Origin: an uncultured Campylobacter sp.
Lineage (GTDB): Bacteria > Campylobacterota > Campylobacteria > Campylobacterales > Campylobacteraceae
Length of the DNA stretch: 32,853 bases
NCBI RefSeq assembly: GCF_937973075.1
Contig: NZ_CALBWL010000014.1
Coordinates: 1-32,853 of the forward strand
Reading direction: 5' to 3'
The stretch's first letter is position 1. Each line of letters starts with the position of its first letter. Below the pieces are notes generated by a model that did not search any database, was not told the origin of the DNA, and saw nothing but the letters and a program-made list of their open reading frames with translations. Shown in pieces: positions 15,865-24,667 of the stretch. Both the position numbers and the translations under genes were made by a program.

Positions 15865-18624
15865 ATGGACTACAAAGATACTCTCTTTCTTCCTACGACA
15901 GACTTTGCGATGCGAGGCGCGTTGCCGCAAAACGAACCTGCGCGGTTTAAGGCATGGTACGACGAGCGTAAAATTTACGAAAAGATGAAAGCTAGGCGCA
16001 AGGGCGCAAGCGTCAGCTTTAATATCCACGACGGCCCGCCGTACGCTAACGGACACCTCCACATCGGCCACGCGCTGAATAAAATTTTAAAAGACATCAT
16101 CACCAAAACCCATTATTTCTTCGGCGAGGATATCCGCTACGTGCCGGGCTGGGACTGCCACGGCCTACCGATCGAGCAGCAAGTAGAGATCAAACTGGGC
16201 GAGCGGAAAAAATCGCTTTCAAAAGTGCAAATCCGCGAGCTTTGCAGACAGCACGCCAAAGAGTTCATCGACGTGCAGCGCAATGAATTTAAAGATATGG
16301 GGATTTTAGGCGACTGGAACGATCCGTATCTGACGCTAAAATTTGAGTTTGAGGCTGAAATTTACAAAGCACTCTGCCAAATCGCGAAAAAAGGAATTCT
16401 GATCGAGCGCTCAAAGCCCGTGTTTTGGAGCTGGGCGGCAAAAAGCGCACTCGCAGAAGCCGAGGTCGAGTACAAAGACAAAGAGGACTACTCGATCTTC
16501 GTGGCGTTCGATCTAAGTGGTGAAGCGAACGCTAAAATCGGCGCGAAAGGCGCCAAAGCGGTCATCTGGACGACCACGCCTTGGACGCTGCCCGCAAACG
16601 GCGCGATATCTTTAAACCCGAATGAAATTTACGCGCTAACGAGCGAAAATTTAATCCTTGCAAAACCTTTGGTCGAAAGCCTCGTAAATTTAGGCATCAC
16701 CGAGGGCAAGATCGTAAAAGAATTTAAGGCTACCGAGCTTGAGGGCTTAAACGCGATCAATCCGCTAAACGATAGAGCTTCAAAGTTTATCCTCGGCGAG
16801 CACGTCCTGATGGACGGCGGCACAGGGCTCGTGCATACGGCTCCGGGGCACGGCGAGGACGATTATTTCGTAGGGCTTAAATACGGCATCGAGGTGATTA
16901 TGCCCGTGGATGAGGGCGGCTGTTTTGATCAAACCCTTAAAATCAAAAAACTCTTCCGCGCAGACGTCGTAGATGAGCTCGTGGGGATGCATATTTTCAA
17001 AGCAAACGAGAAAATTTTAGAGCTTCTAGGCCCCGCGCTTATCAAATCCGGCAAATTTGTCCACTCCTATCCGCACTGCTGGCGCACGCACAAGCCGGTA
17101 ATCTACCGCGCGACGAAGCAGTGGTTTATCGCGATGGACGAGCCAATGCCTAGCGGAAAAACGCTGCGTCAGGTGGCGCTAGAGCAGATCGGAGGGGTTA
17201 AATTTTACCCGCAAAGCGGCGTCAACCGCCTTACCTCGATGATAGAAAACCGCCCCGATTGGTGTATCTCGCGCCAAAGAGATTGGGGCGTGCCGATCGC
17301 GCTTTTCCGCGATAAAAGCACCAAAGAGCCGATTTTTGATGAAAAAATTTTAAATAATATCTACGAAATTTTTAAGGCTAAGGGCGCGGATGCTTGGTGG
17401 CAGATGGAAATTTCGGAGCTTTTACCGCAGGACAGCGGCTATAAGGCTGAAAATTTAGAAAAGGTGATGGATATCTTAGACGTTTGGTTCGATAGCGGCT
17501 CTACGTGGAAAGCGGTGCTACAAAGCGGCGCCTACGATGCGGGCAAATTCCCTGCGGATATGTATCTTGAGGGCAGCGACCAACACCGCGGCTGGTTTCA
17601 AAGCTCACTGCTTCTAAGCTGCGCGATCAACGAATGCGCGCCGTACAAAAGCATCCTCACGCACGGATTTACCGTCGATGAGAAGGGCCAGAAGATGAGC
17701 AAGTCCGTCGGAAACGTCGTCTATCCGCAAGAGGTCGCAAAGAGCCACGGCGTGGAAATTTTACGCCTGTGGGTCGCGATGAGCGATTATTCGACCGATC
17801 TGAAGATCAGCGACAATATCCTTAAACAGGTAAGCGAGCAGTACCGCAAGATCCGAAATACGATAAGATTTCTGCTCGCAAGCACCAGTGATTTAAATGA
17901 GATCGAGACGAGTAATTTTACGCGGCTTGACCGCTGGATCCTAACGCGCGCGGCAAACGCCTTTTCGAGCGCGGAAGCGGCGTTTAGAAACTACGATTTT
18001 TCAAAGGGCTTCAACGCCTTGCTAAATTTCTTAAGCGCCGATCTGAGCGGAATTTATCTTGATATTTGCAAAGACAGGCTCTACTGCGACGCACTCGACG
18101 AGCCGCGCCGCAGAAGCGCGCAAAGCGCGATCGCGCTGATTACGCGAGCGCTGCTTCCTCTGATCGCGCCTACGCTAACCTACACGATTGACGAAGTAAT
18201 GCAGTTTGCGCCGCAAATCATCAAAGAGGGTAAAGAAGACGTTTTCGATCTGATCTACAAGCCGATAGAATTTGACGATTTTCTAGAATTCGACGAAATT
18301 TTGATCAAATCGAGGGAGAAATTTTTCGAACTCATTGACGCGCTGAAAAAGGACAAGATCATCAAATCGACGCTTGAGCTGGTTTTGCAGACGAGCTCGA
18401 ACGAAATTTTATCAAACGACATCCTAGGCGTGGCGGATTGGTTCATGGTAAGCGACGTGGACACTCTGCAAAGCGAGGAGGCTCTGGCGGAGTTTAAAAT
18501 AAACGACGAAATTTTCCGCCTCGTAAAATCATCGAAGCACAAATGCCCTAGATGCTGGAAATTTAACGCAAAAGAGCCTGATGAGCTCTGCCCGCGCTGC
18601 GCGAAGGTCATGCATGCTCGCTAG
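15865..18624 (+). CDS. ileS: Isoleucyl-tRNA synthetase
   Basis: A 919-residue class Ia synthetase that charges tRNA-Ile with isoleucine in the cytoplasm and edits valine. HIGH is at residues 66-69 (ANGHLHIGHALN) and KMSKS at 610-614. TTTPWTLPAN is in the editing domain CP1, and a C-terminal zinc site of four cysteines is present at 894, 897, 909 and 912. This is the bacterial short form (near 917-940). The start is ATG 15865 (MDYKDTLFLPTTDFAMRG), preceded by AAAAGG with a 7-bp gap; a start at 15820 would add 15 residues not seen in the family. The end overlaps the next small gene by 11 bp. It heads the run that continues to 24658. Confidence 0.97.
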   Translation: MDYKDTLFLPTTDFAMRGALPQNEPARFKAWYDERKIYEKMKARRKGASVSFNIHDGPPYANGHLHIGHALNKILKDIITKTHYFFGEDIRYVPGWDCHGLPIEQQVEIKLGERKKSLSKVQIRELCRQHAKEFIDVQRNEFKDMGILGDWNDPYLTLKFEFEAEIYKALCQIAKKGILIERSKPVFWSWAAKSALAEAEVEYKDKEDYSIFVAFDLSGEANAKIGAKGAKAVIWTTTPWTLPANGAISLNPNEIYALTSENLILAKPLVESLVNLGITEGKIVKEFKATELEGLNAINPLNDRASKFILGEHVLMDGGTGLVHTAPGHGEDDYFVGLKYGIEVIMPVDEGGCFDQTLKIKKLFRADVVDELVGMHIFKANEKILELLGPALIKSGKFVHSYPHCWRTHKPVIYRATKQWFIAMDEPMPSGKTLRQVALEQIGGVKFYPQSGVNRLTSMIENRPDWCISRQRDWGVPIALFRDKSTKEPIFDEKILNNIYEIFKAKGADAWWQMEISELLPQDSGYKAENLEKVMDILDVWFDSGSTWKAVLQSGAYDAGKFPADMYLEGSDQHRGWFQSSLLLSCAINECAPYKSILTHGFTVDEKGQKMSKSVGNVVYPQEVAKSHGVEILRLWVAMSDYSTDLKISDNILKQVSEQYRKIRNTIRFLLASTSDLNEIETSNFTRLDRWILTRAANAFSSAEAAFRNYDFSKGFNALLNFLSADLSGIYLDICKDRLYCDALDEPRRRSAQSAIALITRALLPLIAPTLTYTIDEVMQFAPQIIKEGKEDVFDLIYKPIEFDDFLEFDEILIKSREKFFELIDALKKDKIIKSTLELVLQTSSNEILSNDILGVADWFMVSDVDTLQSEEALAEFKINDEIFRLVKSSKHKCPRCWKFNAKEPDELCPRCAKVMHAR

Positions 18625-18724
18625 CCCCATAAGTCTCGGCTTCGTATTTTTTACGATCGCGCTGATCTGCGTAGCGACGGGCGTGGGGATCTATTTCGTG
18701 AATAAATTTAAGGATGGCAGATGA
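18614..18724 (+). CDS. 36-aa single-span membrane protein between ileS and gatA
   Basis: An ATG inside the end of ileS opens a 37-codon frame that ends in TGA overlapping the gatA ATG (ATGA). The product is one hydrophobic span (GFVFFTIALICVATGVGIYF, residues 9-28) with the basic tail VNKFKDGR, so a small inner-membrane peptide with its C-terminus probably in the cytoplasm. Overlaps on both sides indicate translational coupling in the ileS-gatA run. I recall a small hypothetical gene in the same place in C. jejuni between ileS and gatA; that conservation of position is the main reason to accept it. Function unknown. Confidence 0.75.
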   Translation: MLASPISLGFVFFTIALICVATGVGIYFVNKFKDGR

Positions 18725-20079
18725 TAAGTTTGAAAGAGGCTCTAAAGCTGAGCGCGGATGAAATTTCGGCGCTTAGAGCGGAGCTAAAGGATAAAATTTT
18801 AAAAACCAAAGAGCTCGGCGCCTACGTCGAGCAGCTCACGGGCGAGGCTCTAAACGTCAGCGGCGAAGGGGTGCCGATCGCGATCAAAGATAACATTCAG
18901 GTAAAAGATTGGAGCGTCACCTCGGCGAGCAAAATTTTGCAAGGCTACGTTGCGCCATACGACGCGACGGTAATTAAAAAGCTACGGAAGCGCGGTTTGG
19001 CGCCGTTTGGGCGAACGAATATGGATGAGTTTGCGATGGGAAGCACGACCGAAAGCTCATTCTATGGCAAAACTCTCAATCCGACCGATCACTCGCGCGT
19101 ACCCGGCGGCAGTAGCGGTGGAAGCGCGGCTGCCGTAGCGGCAAATATCGCCATAGCCGCACTCGGAAGCGATACGGGCGGCTCGATCCGCCAGCCGGCG
19201 GCATTTTGCGGCTGCGTAGGCTTTAAGCCGAGCTACGGCAGAGTCAGCCGCTACGGGCTTGCGGCGTATTCTAGCAGCCTCGATCAGATAGGACCGATCA
19301 CGCGCAGCGTCGAGGACGCGGCGATTTTATACGACATCATCGCAGGTCGCGACGAGATGGACAGCACGAGCTACGCGGGCGCTTACGAAAGCACCGCGGA
19401 TAAGCTAAACGCAGATCGCAAACTTAAGATCGCCGTTATAAAAAATTATATCGACGAAGCCTCGCAGCAGGTCAAAGAGGCTTTAAGCTTAAGCATAGAA
19501 AAGCTAAAATCCTTCGGGCACGAGATCGTTTACCGCGATCTTTGCAGCTCCAAATACGACATCGCGACCTACTACATCATCGCAACCGCCGAGGCTAGCG
19601 CAAATTTAAGCCGCTACGACGGCGTACGCTACGGAAACCGCGCGAAGGCTCTAAATTTAAAAGAGCTCTACGCCAACACTCGCGGCGAAGGATTTGGCGA
19701 CGAGGTCAAAAGAAGAATGCTTCTAGGCACCTTCGTGCTAAGCAGCGGCTACTACGACGCGTATTACATCAAAGCGCAGAAGGCAAGGGCCTTCATTAAA
19801 AGCGAATATGAGGAAATTTTAAAAGACGCCGATTTGATCTTTATGCCGATCGCGCCGGGCGTAGCGTATAAATTCGGCGAGCTTAGCGATCCGCTTCGCG
19901 CGTATCTTAGTGATATCTACACGATCGGCGTAAATTTAGCGGGGCTTCCCGCGATCTCCGTGCCGATAGCGAAAAACAAAGAGGCTCTTAATATCAGTGC
20001 GCAGCTCATCGGGCGCGCCTACGACGAACAAACGGTGCTGGACGGCGGCTTGAGTTTAGAAAAAATCGTGAAAGGATAA
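18721..20079 (+). CDS. gatA: Aspartyl/glutamyl-tRNA amidotransferase subunit A
   Basis: A 452-residue amidase-signature protein, the glutaminase subunit of GatCAB, which turns Glu-tRNA(Gln) (and Asp-tRNA(Asn) where needed) into the amide form. The catalytic triad is Lys56 (VPIAIKDNIQ), Ser131 (GGSSGGSA) and nucleophile Ser155 (DTGGSIRQPA), with the same spacing (75 and 24 residues) as in characterised GatA. GTNMDEFAMGSTTE-like ligand motifs appear as RTNMDEFAMGSTTE. AAGG lies upstream within the overlapping small gene. gatB and gatC are not in the window. The gene is followed after 2 bp by guaB. Confidence 0.97.
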   Translation: MISLKEALKLSADEISALRAELKDKILKTKELGAYVEQLTGEALNVSGEGVPIAIKDNIQVKDWSVTSASKILQGYVAPYDATVIKKLRKRGLAPFGRTNMDEFAMGSTTESSFYGKTLNPTDHSRVPGGSSGGSAAAVAANIAIAALGSDTGGSIRQPAAFCGCVGFKPSYGRVSRYGLAAYSSSLDQIGPITRSVEDAAILYDIIAGRDEMDSTSYAGAYESTADKLNADRKLKIAVIKNYIDEASQQVKEALSLSIEKLKSFGHEIVYRDLCSSKYDIATYYIIATAEASANLSRYDGVRYGNRAKALNLKELYANTRGEGFGDEVKRRMLLGTFVLSSGYYDAYYIKAQKARAFIKSEYEEILKDADLIFMPIAPGVAYKFGELSDPLRAYLSDIYTIGVNLAGLPAISVPIAKNKEALNISAQLIGRAYDEQTVLDGGLSLEKIVKG

Positions 20080-20081
20080 GT

Positions 20082-21533
20082 ATGAAGATCGTCAAAAAGG
20101 CTCTGACCTTCGAGGATGTTTTGTTGGTACCGCAATACTCTGAAATTTTACCCAAAGAGGTCGATATCAGCACGAGTTTTACGAAAAATATCACGCTAAA
20201 TACCCCTCTTGTGAGTGCTGCGATGGATACGGTCACCGAGTACCGCACGGCGATAATGATGGCGCGCCTCGGCGGTATCGGCGTAATCCATAAAAATATG
20301 GACGAGGACTCCCAAGCCAAGATGGTTCGCCGCGTAAAAAAGAGCGAAAGCGGCGTCATTATAGACCCTATCTCGATCAAGGCGGACGCCACGATCAAAG
20401 ACGCTCTCGATCTGATGAGCGAGTACCACATCAGCGGCATTCCCGTTATCGACGACAACGGCGTGCTGATTGGAATTTTGACCAATCGCGATCTGCGCTT
20501 TGAAACCGACACCGCCGCGCTAGTAGGCGAAAAGATGACCAAAGCTCCGCTAATTACCGCTCCGAAGGGCTGCACGCTTGATGATGCGGAGAAAATTTTT
20601 AGAAACAATAAGGTAGAAAAGCTTCCGATAATCGACGCAAACGGCCATTTAGAGGGGCTTATTACGATTAAAGACCTTAAAAAGCGCATCGAATATCCAA
20701 GCGCTAATAAAGACAAATTCGGCCGCCTTCGCGTCGCCGCGGCGATCAGCGTAGGCCATCTACAAAGAGCCGAAGCTCTCGTCAAAGCGGGCGTAGATGC
20801 GCTTGTGATGGATTCTGCGCATGGACACTCCAAAGGCATTATCGACACGCTTAAGGAGCTGAAGCGAAATTTTGACGTGGATGTAGTAGTCGGAAACGTC
20901 GCAAACCCCGCCAGCATAAAAGATATCGCAAACGCAGGAGCGGACGCGATTAAAGTAGGTATCGGCCCGGGCTCGATCTGCACTACGCGCATCGTAGCTG
21001 GCGTGGGCGTGCCGCAGTTTACCGCGATCAACGATTGTGCGATCGAGGCGGCTAAATTTGGAATTCCGATCATCGCAGACGGCGGCATTAAATACTCGGG
21101 CGACATCGCCAAAGCCCTAGCCGCGGGCGCAAGCTCGGTGATGATGGGAAGCCTGCTTGCAGGCTGCTACGAAACCCCGGGCGAGCTCATTACGTTTCAG
21201 GGGCGCCAGTACAAAACCTACCGCGGCATGGGTTCCTTAGCGGCGATGCAGAAGGGAAGCTCGGATCGCTACTTTCAAGACGGCACCGCAAAAGAAAAGC
21301 TCGTGCCCGAGGGCGTCGAGGGGCGTGTGCCTTACGCGGGCATGCTAAAAGACGTGATCTTTCAGCTGCTAGGCGGCTTGCGAAGCTCGATGGGATACTG
21401 CGGCAGCAAGGATATCGCGACCTTTCAGCAAAAGGCGGAATTCGTCGAGATCACGAGCGCAGGTCTTAAAGAAAGCCACGTCCATGACGTCATCATTACG
21501 CAGGAAGCGCCGAATTACCGAGTAAATCAGTGA
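20082..21533 (+). CDS. guaB: IMP dehydrogenase
   Basis: A 483-residue enzyme that oxidises IMP to XMP with NAD, the rate-limiting step of GMP synthesis. The barrel starts LTFEDVLLVPQYS (8-20), is interrupted by a pair of CBS domains at about residues 92-203, and resumes with DSAHGHS (244-250) and the IMP loop GPGSICTTRIVAGVGVPQ with catalytic Cys300. The flap region reads GMGSLAAMQKGSSDRYFQ. AAAGGATAAG precedes the ATG. The stop overlaps the GTG start of metX by 4 bp. Length and domain order are standard. Confidence 0.97.
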   Translation: MKIVKKALTFEDVLLVPQYSEILPKEVDISTSFTKNITLNTPLVSAAMDTVTEYRTAIMMARLGGIGVIHKNMDEDSQAKMVRRVKKSESGVIIDPISIKADATIKDALDLMSEYHISGIPVIDDNGVLIGILTNRDLRFETDTAALVGEKMTKAPLITAPKGCTLDDAEKIFRNNKVEKLPIIDANGHLEGLITIKDLKKRIEYPSANKDKFGRLRVAAAISVGHLQRAEALVKAGVDALVMDSAHGHSKGIIDTLKELKRNFDVDVVVGNVANPASIKDIANAGADAIKVGIGPGSICTTRIVAGVGVPQFTAINDCAIEAAKFGIPIIADGGIKYSGDIAKALAAGASSVMMGSLLAGCYETPGELITFQGRQYKTYRGMGSLAAMQKGSSDRYFQDGTAKEKLVPEGVEGRVPYAGMLKDVIFQLLGGLRSSMGYCGSKDIATFQQKAEFVEITSAGLKESHVHDVIITQEAPNYRVNQ

Positions 21534-22636
21534 TCCTTCAAAGCAAAATTCAAAATTTCGACGAGCCGCTCTATCTGGAGAGCGGTCGCGTCTTTTCTAA
21601 CTTCAAGCTCGCCTATGAAACCTACGGCGAGCTAAACCCTGACAAATCAAACGTTATCGTCATCTGCCACGCCCTAACCGGCTCCGCGCACGCCGCGGGA
21701 CTTTACGAAGGCGACGTTAAACCCGGCTGGTGGGACGGGCTCATCGGCGATAATAAAGCGATCGATACGACAAAATTTTTCGTCATCTGCATAAACATTT
21801 TAGCTTCGCCGTTCGGCTCGACATGCCCGCTCGATGTCGATGAAAGTAGCGGCCGCGAGTACCGCTTGCGCTTTCCGGTAGTGGTAGTCTCGGACGTCGT
21901 GCGCGCGCAGATGATGCTTTTAAAGCGCCTCGGTATCGCCCGCGCCCGCGCCGTTATCGGCGGTAGCCTGGGCGGCATGCAGGCGCTGTGCTACGCGATC
22001 GAATATCCGGAATTTGCGGATGAAATTTTTGTGCTCGCAAGCACATACGCTACGCAGCCTTGGGCGATCGCGTTTAATAAGATCGCGACCGAGGCCATCT
22101 TGCGCGATCCAAATTTCAAAGGCGGCAACTACGATAAAAATCTGATCGCTGAGCGCGGGCTTGACGGCATGGCGGTGGGTCGCATGGCGGGGCATATAAG
22201 TTTTTTAAGCCCAAGCTCGATGCAGGATAAATTTGGACGCAACTACGTTGAAACCGACGGTCTTTACGAGATTAACGGGCGCTTTCAGGTCGATCGCTAC
22301 CTTGAATACAACGGCGAAAATTTCGCGCGCAGGTTTGATCCGCTGTGCTATCTCTACATCGCCAAGATGATGAATATATTTGATTGCACGCGCCACTACG
22401 GCAATCTCAAAAACGCCTGCGCGCAGATCAGATCGCGCCTGCACCTAATCTCTTTCAAAGGCGACGTACTCTTTCCGCCGGGGCTGATGAAAGAAATCTA
22501 CGATGCGATGAGCGATCTGGGCAAAAAGGATCGCACTAGCTACGCGCAGATCGACAGCGACTACGGACACGACGCGTTTTTGGTCGAGATAGAAAAATTT
22601 GATTACATCATAAAAAGGATTTTGGATGAGTTTTGA
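21530..22636 (+). CDS. metX: Homoserine O-acetyltransferase
   Basis: A 368-residue alpha/beta-hydrolase-fold enzyme that transfers an acetyl group from acetyl-CoA to homoserine, the activation step of methionine synthesis by direct sulfhydrylation. The early LAYETYGELN and CHALTGSAHAAG segments and the nucleophile elbow GGSLGGMQAL (Ser146) are diagnostic. The charge-relay Asp is likely in FKGDVLFPP, and the His is His347 in DYGHDAFLVE. The start is GTG at 21530, overlapping the guaB stop (GTGA); there is no strong ribosome-binding site, so translation is probably coupled. Some homologues use succinyl-CoA instead, so acyl specificity is family inference. Its end overlaps xseB by 11 bp. Confidence 0.95.
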   Translation: MILQSKIQNFDEPLYLESGRVFSNFKLAYETYGELNPDKSNVIVICHALTGSAHAAGLYEGDVKPGWWDGLIGDNKAIDTTKFFVICINILASPFGSTCPLDVDESSGREYRLRFPVVVVSDVVRAQMMLLKRLGIARARAVIGGSLGGMQALCYAIEYPEFADEIFVLASTYATQPWAIAFNKIATEAILRDPNFKGGNYDKNLIAERGLDGMAVGRMAGHISFLSPSSMQDKFGRNYVETDGLYEINGRFQVDRYLEYNGENFARRFDPLCYLYIAKMMNIFDCTRHYGNLKNACAQIRSRLHLISFKGDVLFPPGLMKEIYDAMSDLGKKDRTSYAQIDSDYGHDAFLVEIEKFDYIIKRILDEF

Positions 22637-22811
22637 GGAAAAAATGGAAAAGATTAACGCGCTTTTAAAAAGCCTAAACGACAAGGATCTGAGCCTAGAG
22701 GAGAGCGTGAAGCTGTATAAACAGGGCGTCGCGCTGCTAAAGGAGGCGAAGGAAATTTTAGAAAACGCCAAACTCGAGGTCGCCGAAATAAACGCGCCCG
22801 AGCAGGCTTAG
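22626..22811 (+). CDS. xseB: Exodeoxyribonuclease VII small subunit
   Basis: A 61-residue helical protein beginning MSFEEKMEKINALLKSL and containing the family signature LSLEESVKLYKQGVALL, the standard XseB helix-turn-helix. It binds XseA to form the single-strand exonuclease VII. AAAAGG precedes the ATG inside the end of metX. The gene for the large subunit is not in the window. A small gene in a coupled run of unrelated enzymes, it probably gets its expression level from the operon. Confidence 0.92.
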   Translation: MSFEEKMEKINALLKSLNDKDLSLEESVKLYKQGVALLKEAKEILENAKLEVAEINAPEQA

Positions 22812-22820
22812 GAGGCGGCG

Positions 22821-23996
22821 ATGATAAACGTATGCGTTTTGCAACTACCGACGCTTTCGATGAGCGAAAATCGGATCGATTACTATATGAAGGTCGCCAA
22901 GGATAACGGCGCGCGGATCGTGCTACTGGGCGAATATGAGCTAAATTCCTTCTTTAGCGAGCTTAAAAAAATGCCCCGTTCTATCGCCTGCGAACAGAGC
23001 GAGCACAAACAGGAGCTGATGGCGCGGCTGGCCGCCAAATACGACCTGCATATCGTAGCGCCGATAATCAGAGCCGCAAGCGGCGCGATTTTGAGGCAAG
23101 CAGGCATTTTTGGCGGCGCGGCTCAAAAAAGCGCGAGCTCTAGCAGCGAAAATTCCTTAAGCCTTAAAAGCGAGCCCGGTTGCAAGGGCGAGCTAAATTC
23201 CAAGAGCGATTTAAATTCCAACGATAGTTCAAATTCTAAAGGCGTTTTAAATTCCAAAAACGAGCAGAGTTCCAAAGGCGGCTTAAGCTCCTGCGGCGCG
23301 CACGCTTTAAATTTCAAAGCCGCAAATTCCGCAGACGGTTTAAATTTAAGCGCTTCGATCCCGAGTAACTCGAACGCTTCAAATTTAAAAGCCGAGAGCC
23401 AAAAAGATGTGAGCGAAGAGGAGATCTTTTGCGCGAGCGAAAACGAGCCTATCTGGGTGAAATCCTGCGCGAAATTTTCGCCCTCGGAGGTGAAATTTTA
23501 CGATCAAAATATCCTGATGGACTATCCGCACTGGAACGAGGAGAGTTTTTTCGCCAACCGCAAAAGCCGCAAAATCGGTAAAATTTCGCCGATGATCTTT
23601 AGCGAGGGCGGCGTGAAATTCGGCGTCTGCTTCGGCTATGAGGCGCATTTTGACGTATTTTGGCGCTATTTTATGCAGAAAAACGTCGGTTGCGTGCTCG
23701 TGCCGTGCGCCTCGACCTTCGAAAGCGGCGGGCGCTGGCGCGAGCTTTTGAAGATGCGCGCGTTTACGAACTCGCTCTACGTCATCCGCGCCAACCGCAT
23801 CGGCGAGGCGAAATTCGGCGAAAGCGAGTTTAAATTTTACGGCGAGAGCTTCGTCGTAACCCCTAGCGGCGAGATCGCAAACGAGCTGAAAAACGAAGAG
23901 GGCGTGCTGATGTGCGAAGTGGATGCAGACGAGATCGCTGCAGCGCGCGGGCTGTGGAAATTCCGAAAAAATCTAGTCAGTAGGGGGCTTTTATGA
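22821..23996 (+). CDS. Carbon-nitrogen hydrolase (nitrilase) family protein with low-complexity insert
   Basis: A 391-residue protein. Residues 1-100 and about 210-391 form a nitrilase-superfamily fold: catalytic Glu candidate Glu38 (LLGEYELNS), nucleophile Cys270 (GVKFGVCFGYEAH), and the end typical of the fold (ANRIGEAKF, VVTPSGEIANEL). The catalytic lysine is not obvious; the aligned stretch reads DQNILMDYPHWNEESFF. Between the halves sits a 100-residue Ser/Asn/Lys-rich segment (about 101-200) of degenerate LNSK-like repeats, absent from ordinary nitrilases. AGGAGG gives a perfect ribosome-binding site. A C-N hydrolase at a similar place after guaB is what I recall from C. jejuni. The next gene overlaps by 4 bp, so this enzyme and the ThiF-like protein may act together. 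The substrate is unknown. Confidence 0.82.
   Translation: MINVCVLQLPTLSMSENRIDYYMKVAKDNGARIVLLGEYELNSFFSELKKMPRSIACEQSEHKQELMARLAAKYDLHIVAPIIRAASGAILRQAGIFGGAAQKSASSSSENSLSLKSEPGCKGELNSKSDLNSNDSSNSKGVLNSKNEQSSKGGLSSCGAHALNFKAANSADGLNLSASIPSNSNASNLKAESQKDVSEEEIFCASENEPIWVKSCAKFSPSEVKFYDQNILMDYPHWNEESFFANRKSRKIGKISPMIFSEGGVKFGVCFGYEAHFDVFWRYFMQKNVGCVLVPCASTFESGGRWRELLKMRAFTNSLYVIRANRIGEAKFGESEFKFYGESFVVTPSGEIANELKNEEGVLMCEVDADEIAAARGLWKFRKNLVSRGLL
23121..23420 (+). repeat. Low-complexity insert inside the nitrilase-family gene
   Basis: This 300-bp stretch encodes a Ser/Asn/Lys/Gly-rich linker. AAATTC(C/T) recurs about every 18-24 bp between 23192 and 23250, giving repeated LNSK, SNSK and LNSKN peptides. 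It interrupts an enzyme fold without breaking the reading frame. Confidence 0.65.
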
Positions 23997-24658
23997 ACTA
24001 CTTTCACAGACAGATCCAGCTTTGGGGCGATCAGACGCAGCGCGCGCTTGCGGACAAGCGCATCCTAATCATCGGCGCGGGCGGGCTTGGAAGCAGCCTT
24101 GCTTACGCTCTGGGCGCAAGCGGCATCGGGCGGATCAGCGTCGTGGATTTCGACACGGTGGCGCTTCATAACATCCACAGGCAAATTTTATTCACGCTCG
24201 CAGACGAGGGCAAATTTAAAGCGGACGTTTTTAAAAGCCGCACGGAGGCTCGCTACGACGGCGTGAGCGTGGAGGTGCATAAGAGCCGCGCGGAGGAATT
24301 TTTCGCTAGCGCGATAGGCGCGGGCGAGAAATTTGATCTCATTTTGGATGCGACCGACAATCTCGCCACGCGCGCGCAGATTGATGCGTTTGCTAAGCAA
24401 ATAGGCGTGCCGTGGGTGTTTGCCTCGGTGGATAGCTGGCAGTGCCAAGTCTGCTTCGTGCAGAATGCGGATTTTAAATTTTTCCCGAGCCTAAACGCGA
24501 CGCCTGCGGGCATAACGGCTGCGATCGTGATGTTTGCGGCAAGCTTTGAGGCAAACCTCGCTCTGCGCTATCTGGCGGGGCTTGAGGTCGAAAAAGACCT
24601 GCTTTACTACGCGAACTTTTTCGGCGGCGAGCTGGAAGTTAGGAAGATAAGGTTGTAG
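23993..24658 (+). CDS. ThiF/MoeB/HesA-family adenylyltransferase-like protein
   Basis: A 221-residue E1-like protein. The nucleotide-binding GAGGLGSSLAYALGASGIGR is at about residues 28-47, followed by VVDFDTVALHNIHRQILF with the Asp and Arg used for ATP binding, and DATDNLATR near 113-121. These enzymes adenylate the C-terminus of ThiS, MoaD or similar sulfur carriers. The length is shorter than MoeB and only one CxxC (CQVC, near 148-151) is visible; the four-cysteine zinc site is incomplete. There is no ThiS/MoaD gene next to it. It overlaps the nitrilase-family gene by 4 bp and ends the plus-strand run; the convergent ankyrin gene ends 9 bp later. RefSeq-type naming would be ThiF family protein. 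Confidence 0.85.
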   Translation: MNYFHRQIQLWGDQTQRALADKRILIIGAGGLGSSLAYALGASGIGRISVVDFDTVALHNIHRQILFTLADEGKFKADVFKSRTEARYDGVSVEVHKSRAEEFFASAIGAGEKFDLILDATDNLATRAQIDAFAKQIGVPWVFASVDSWQCQVCFVQNADFKFFPSLNATPAGITAAIVMFAASFEANLALRYLAGLEVEKDLLYYANFFGGELEVRKIRL

Positions 24659-24667
24659 CTTGAGGGG

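Noticed and set aside
20006..21112. A 368-codon minus-strand frame opposite gatA and guaB
   Set aside because: It is fully antisense to two certain genes, has no ribosome-binding site and its product is compositionally odd; high GC coding DNA often leaves such open antisense frames.
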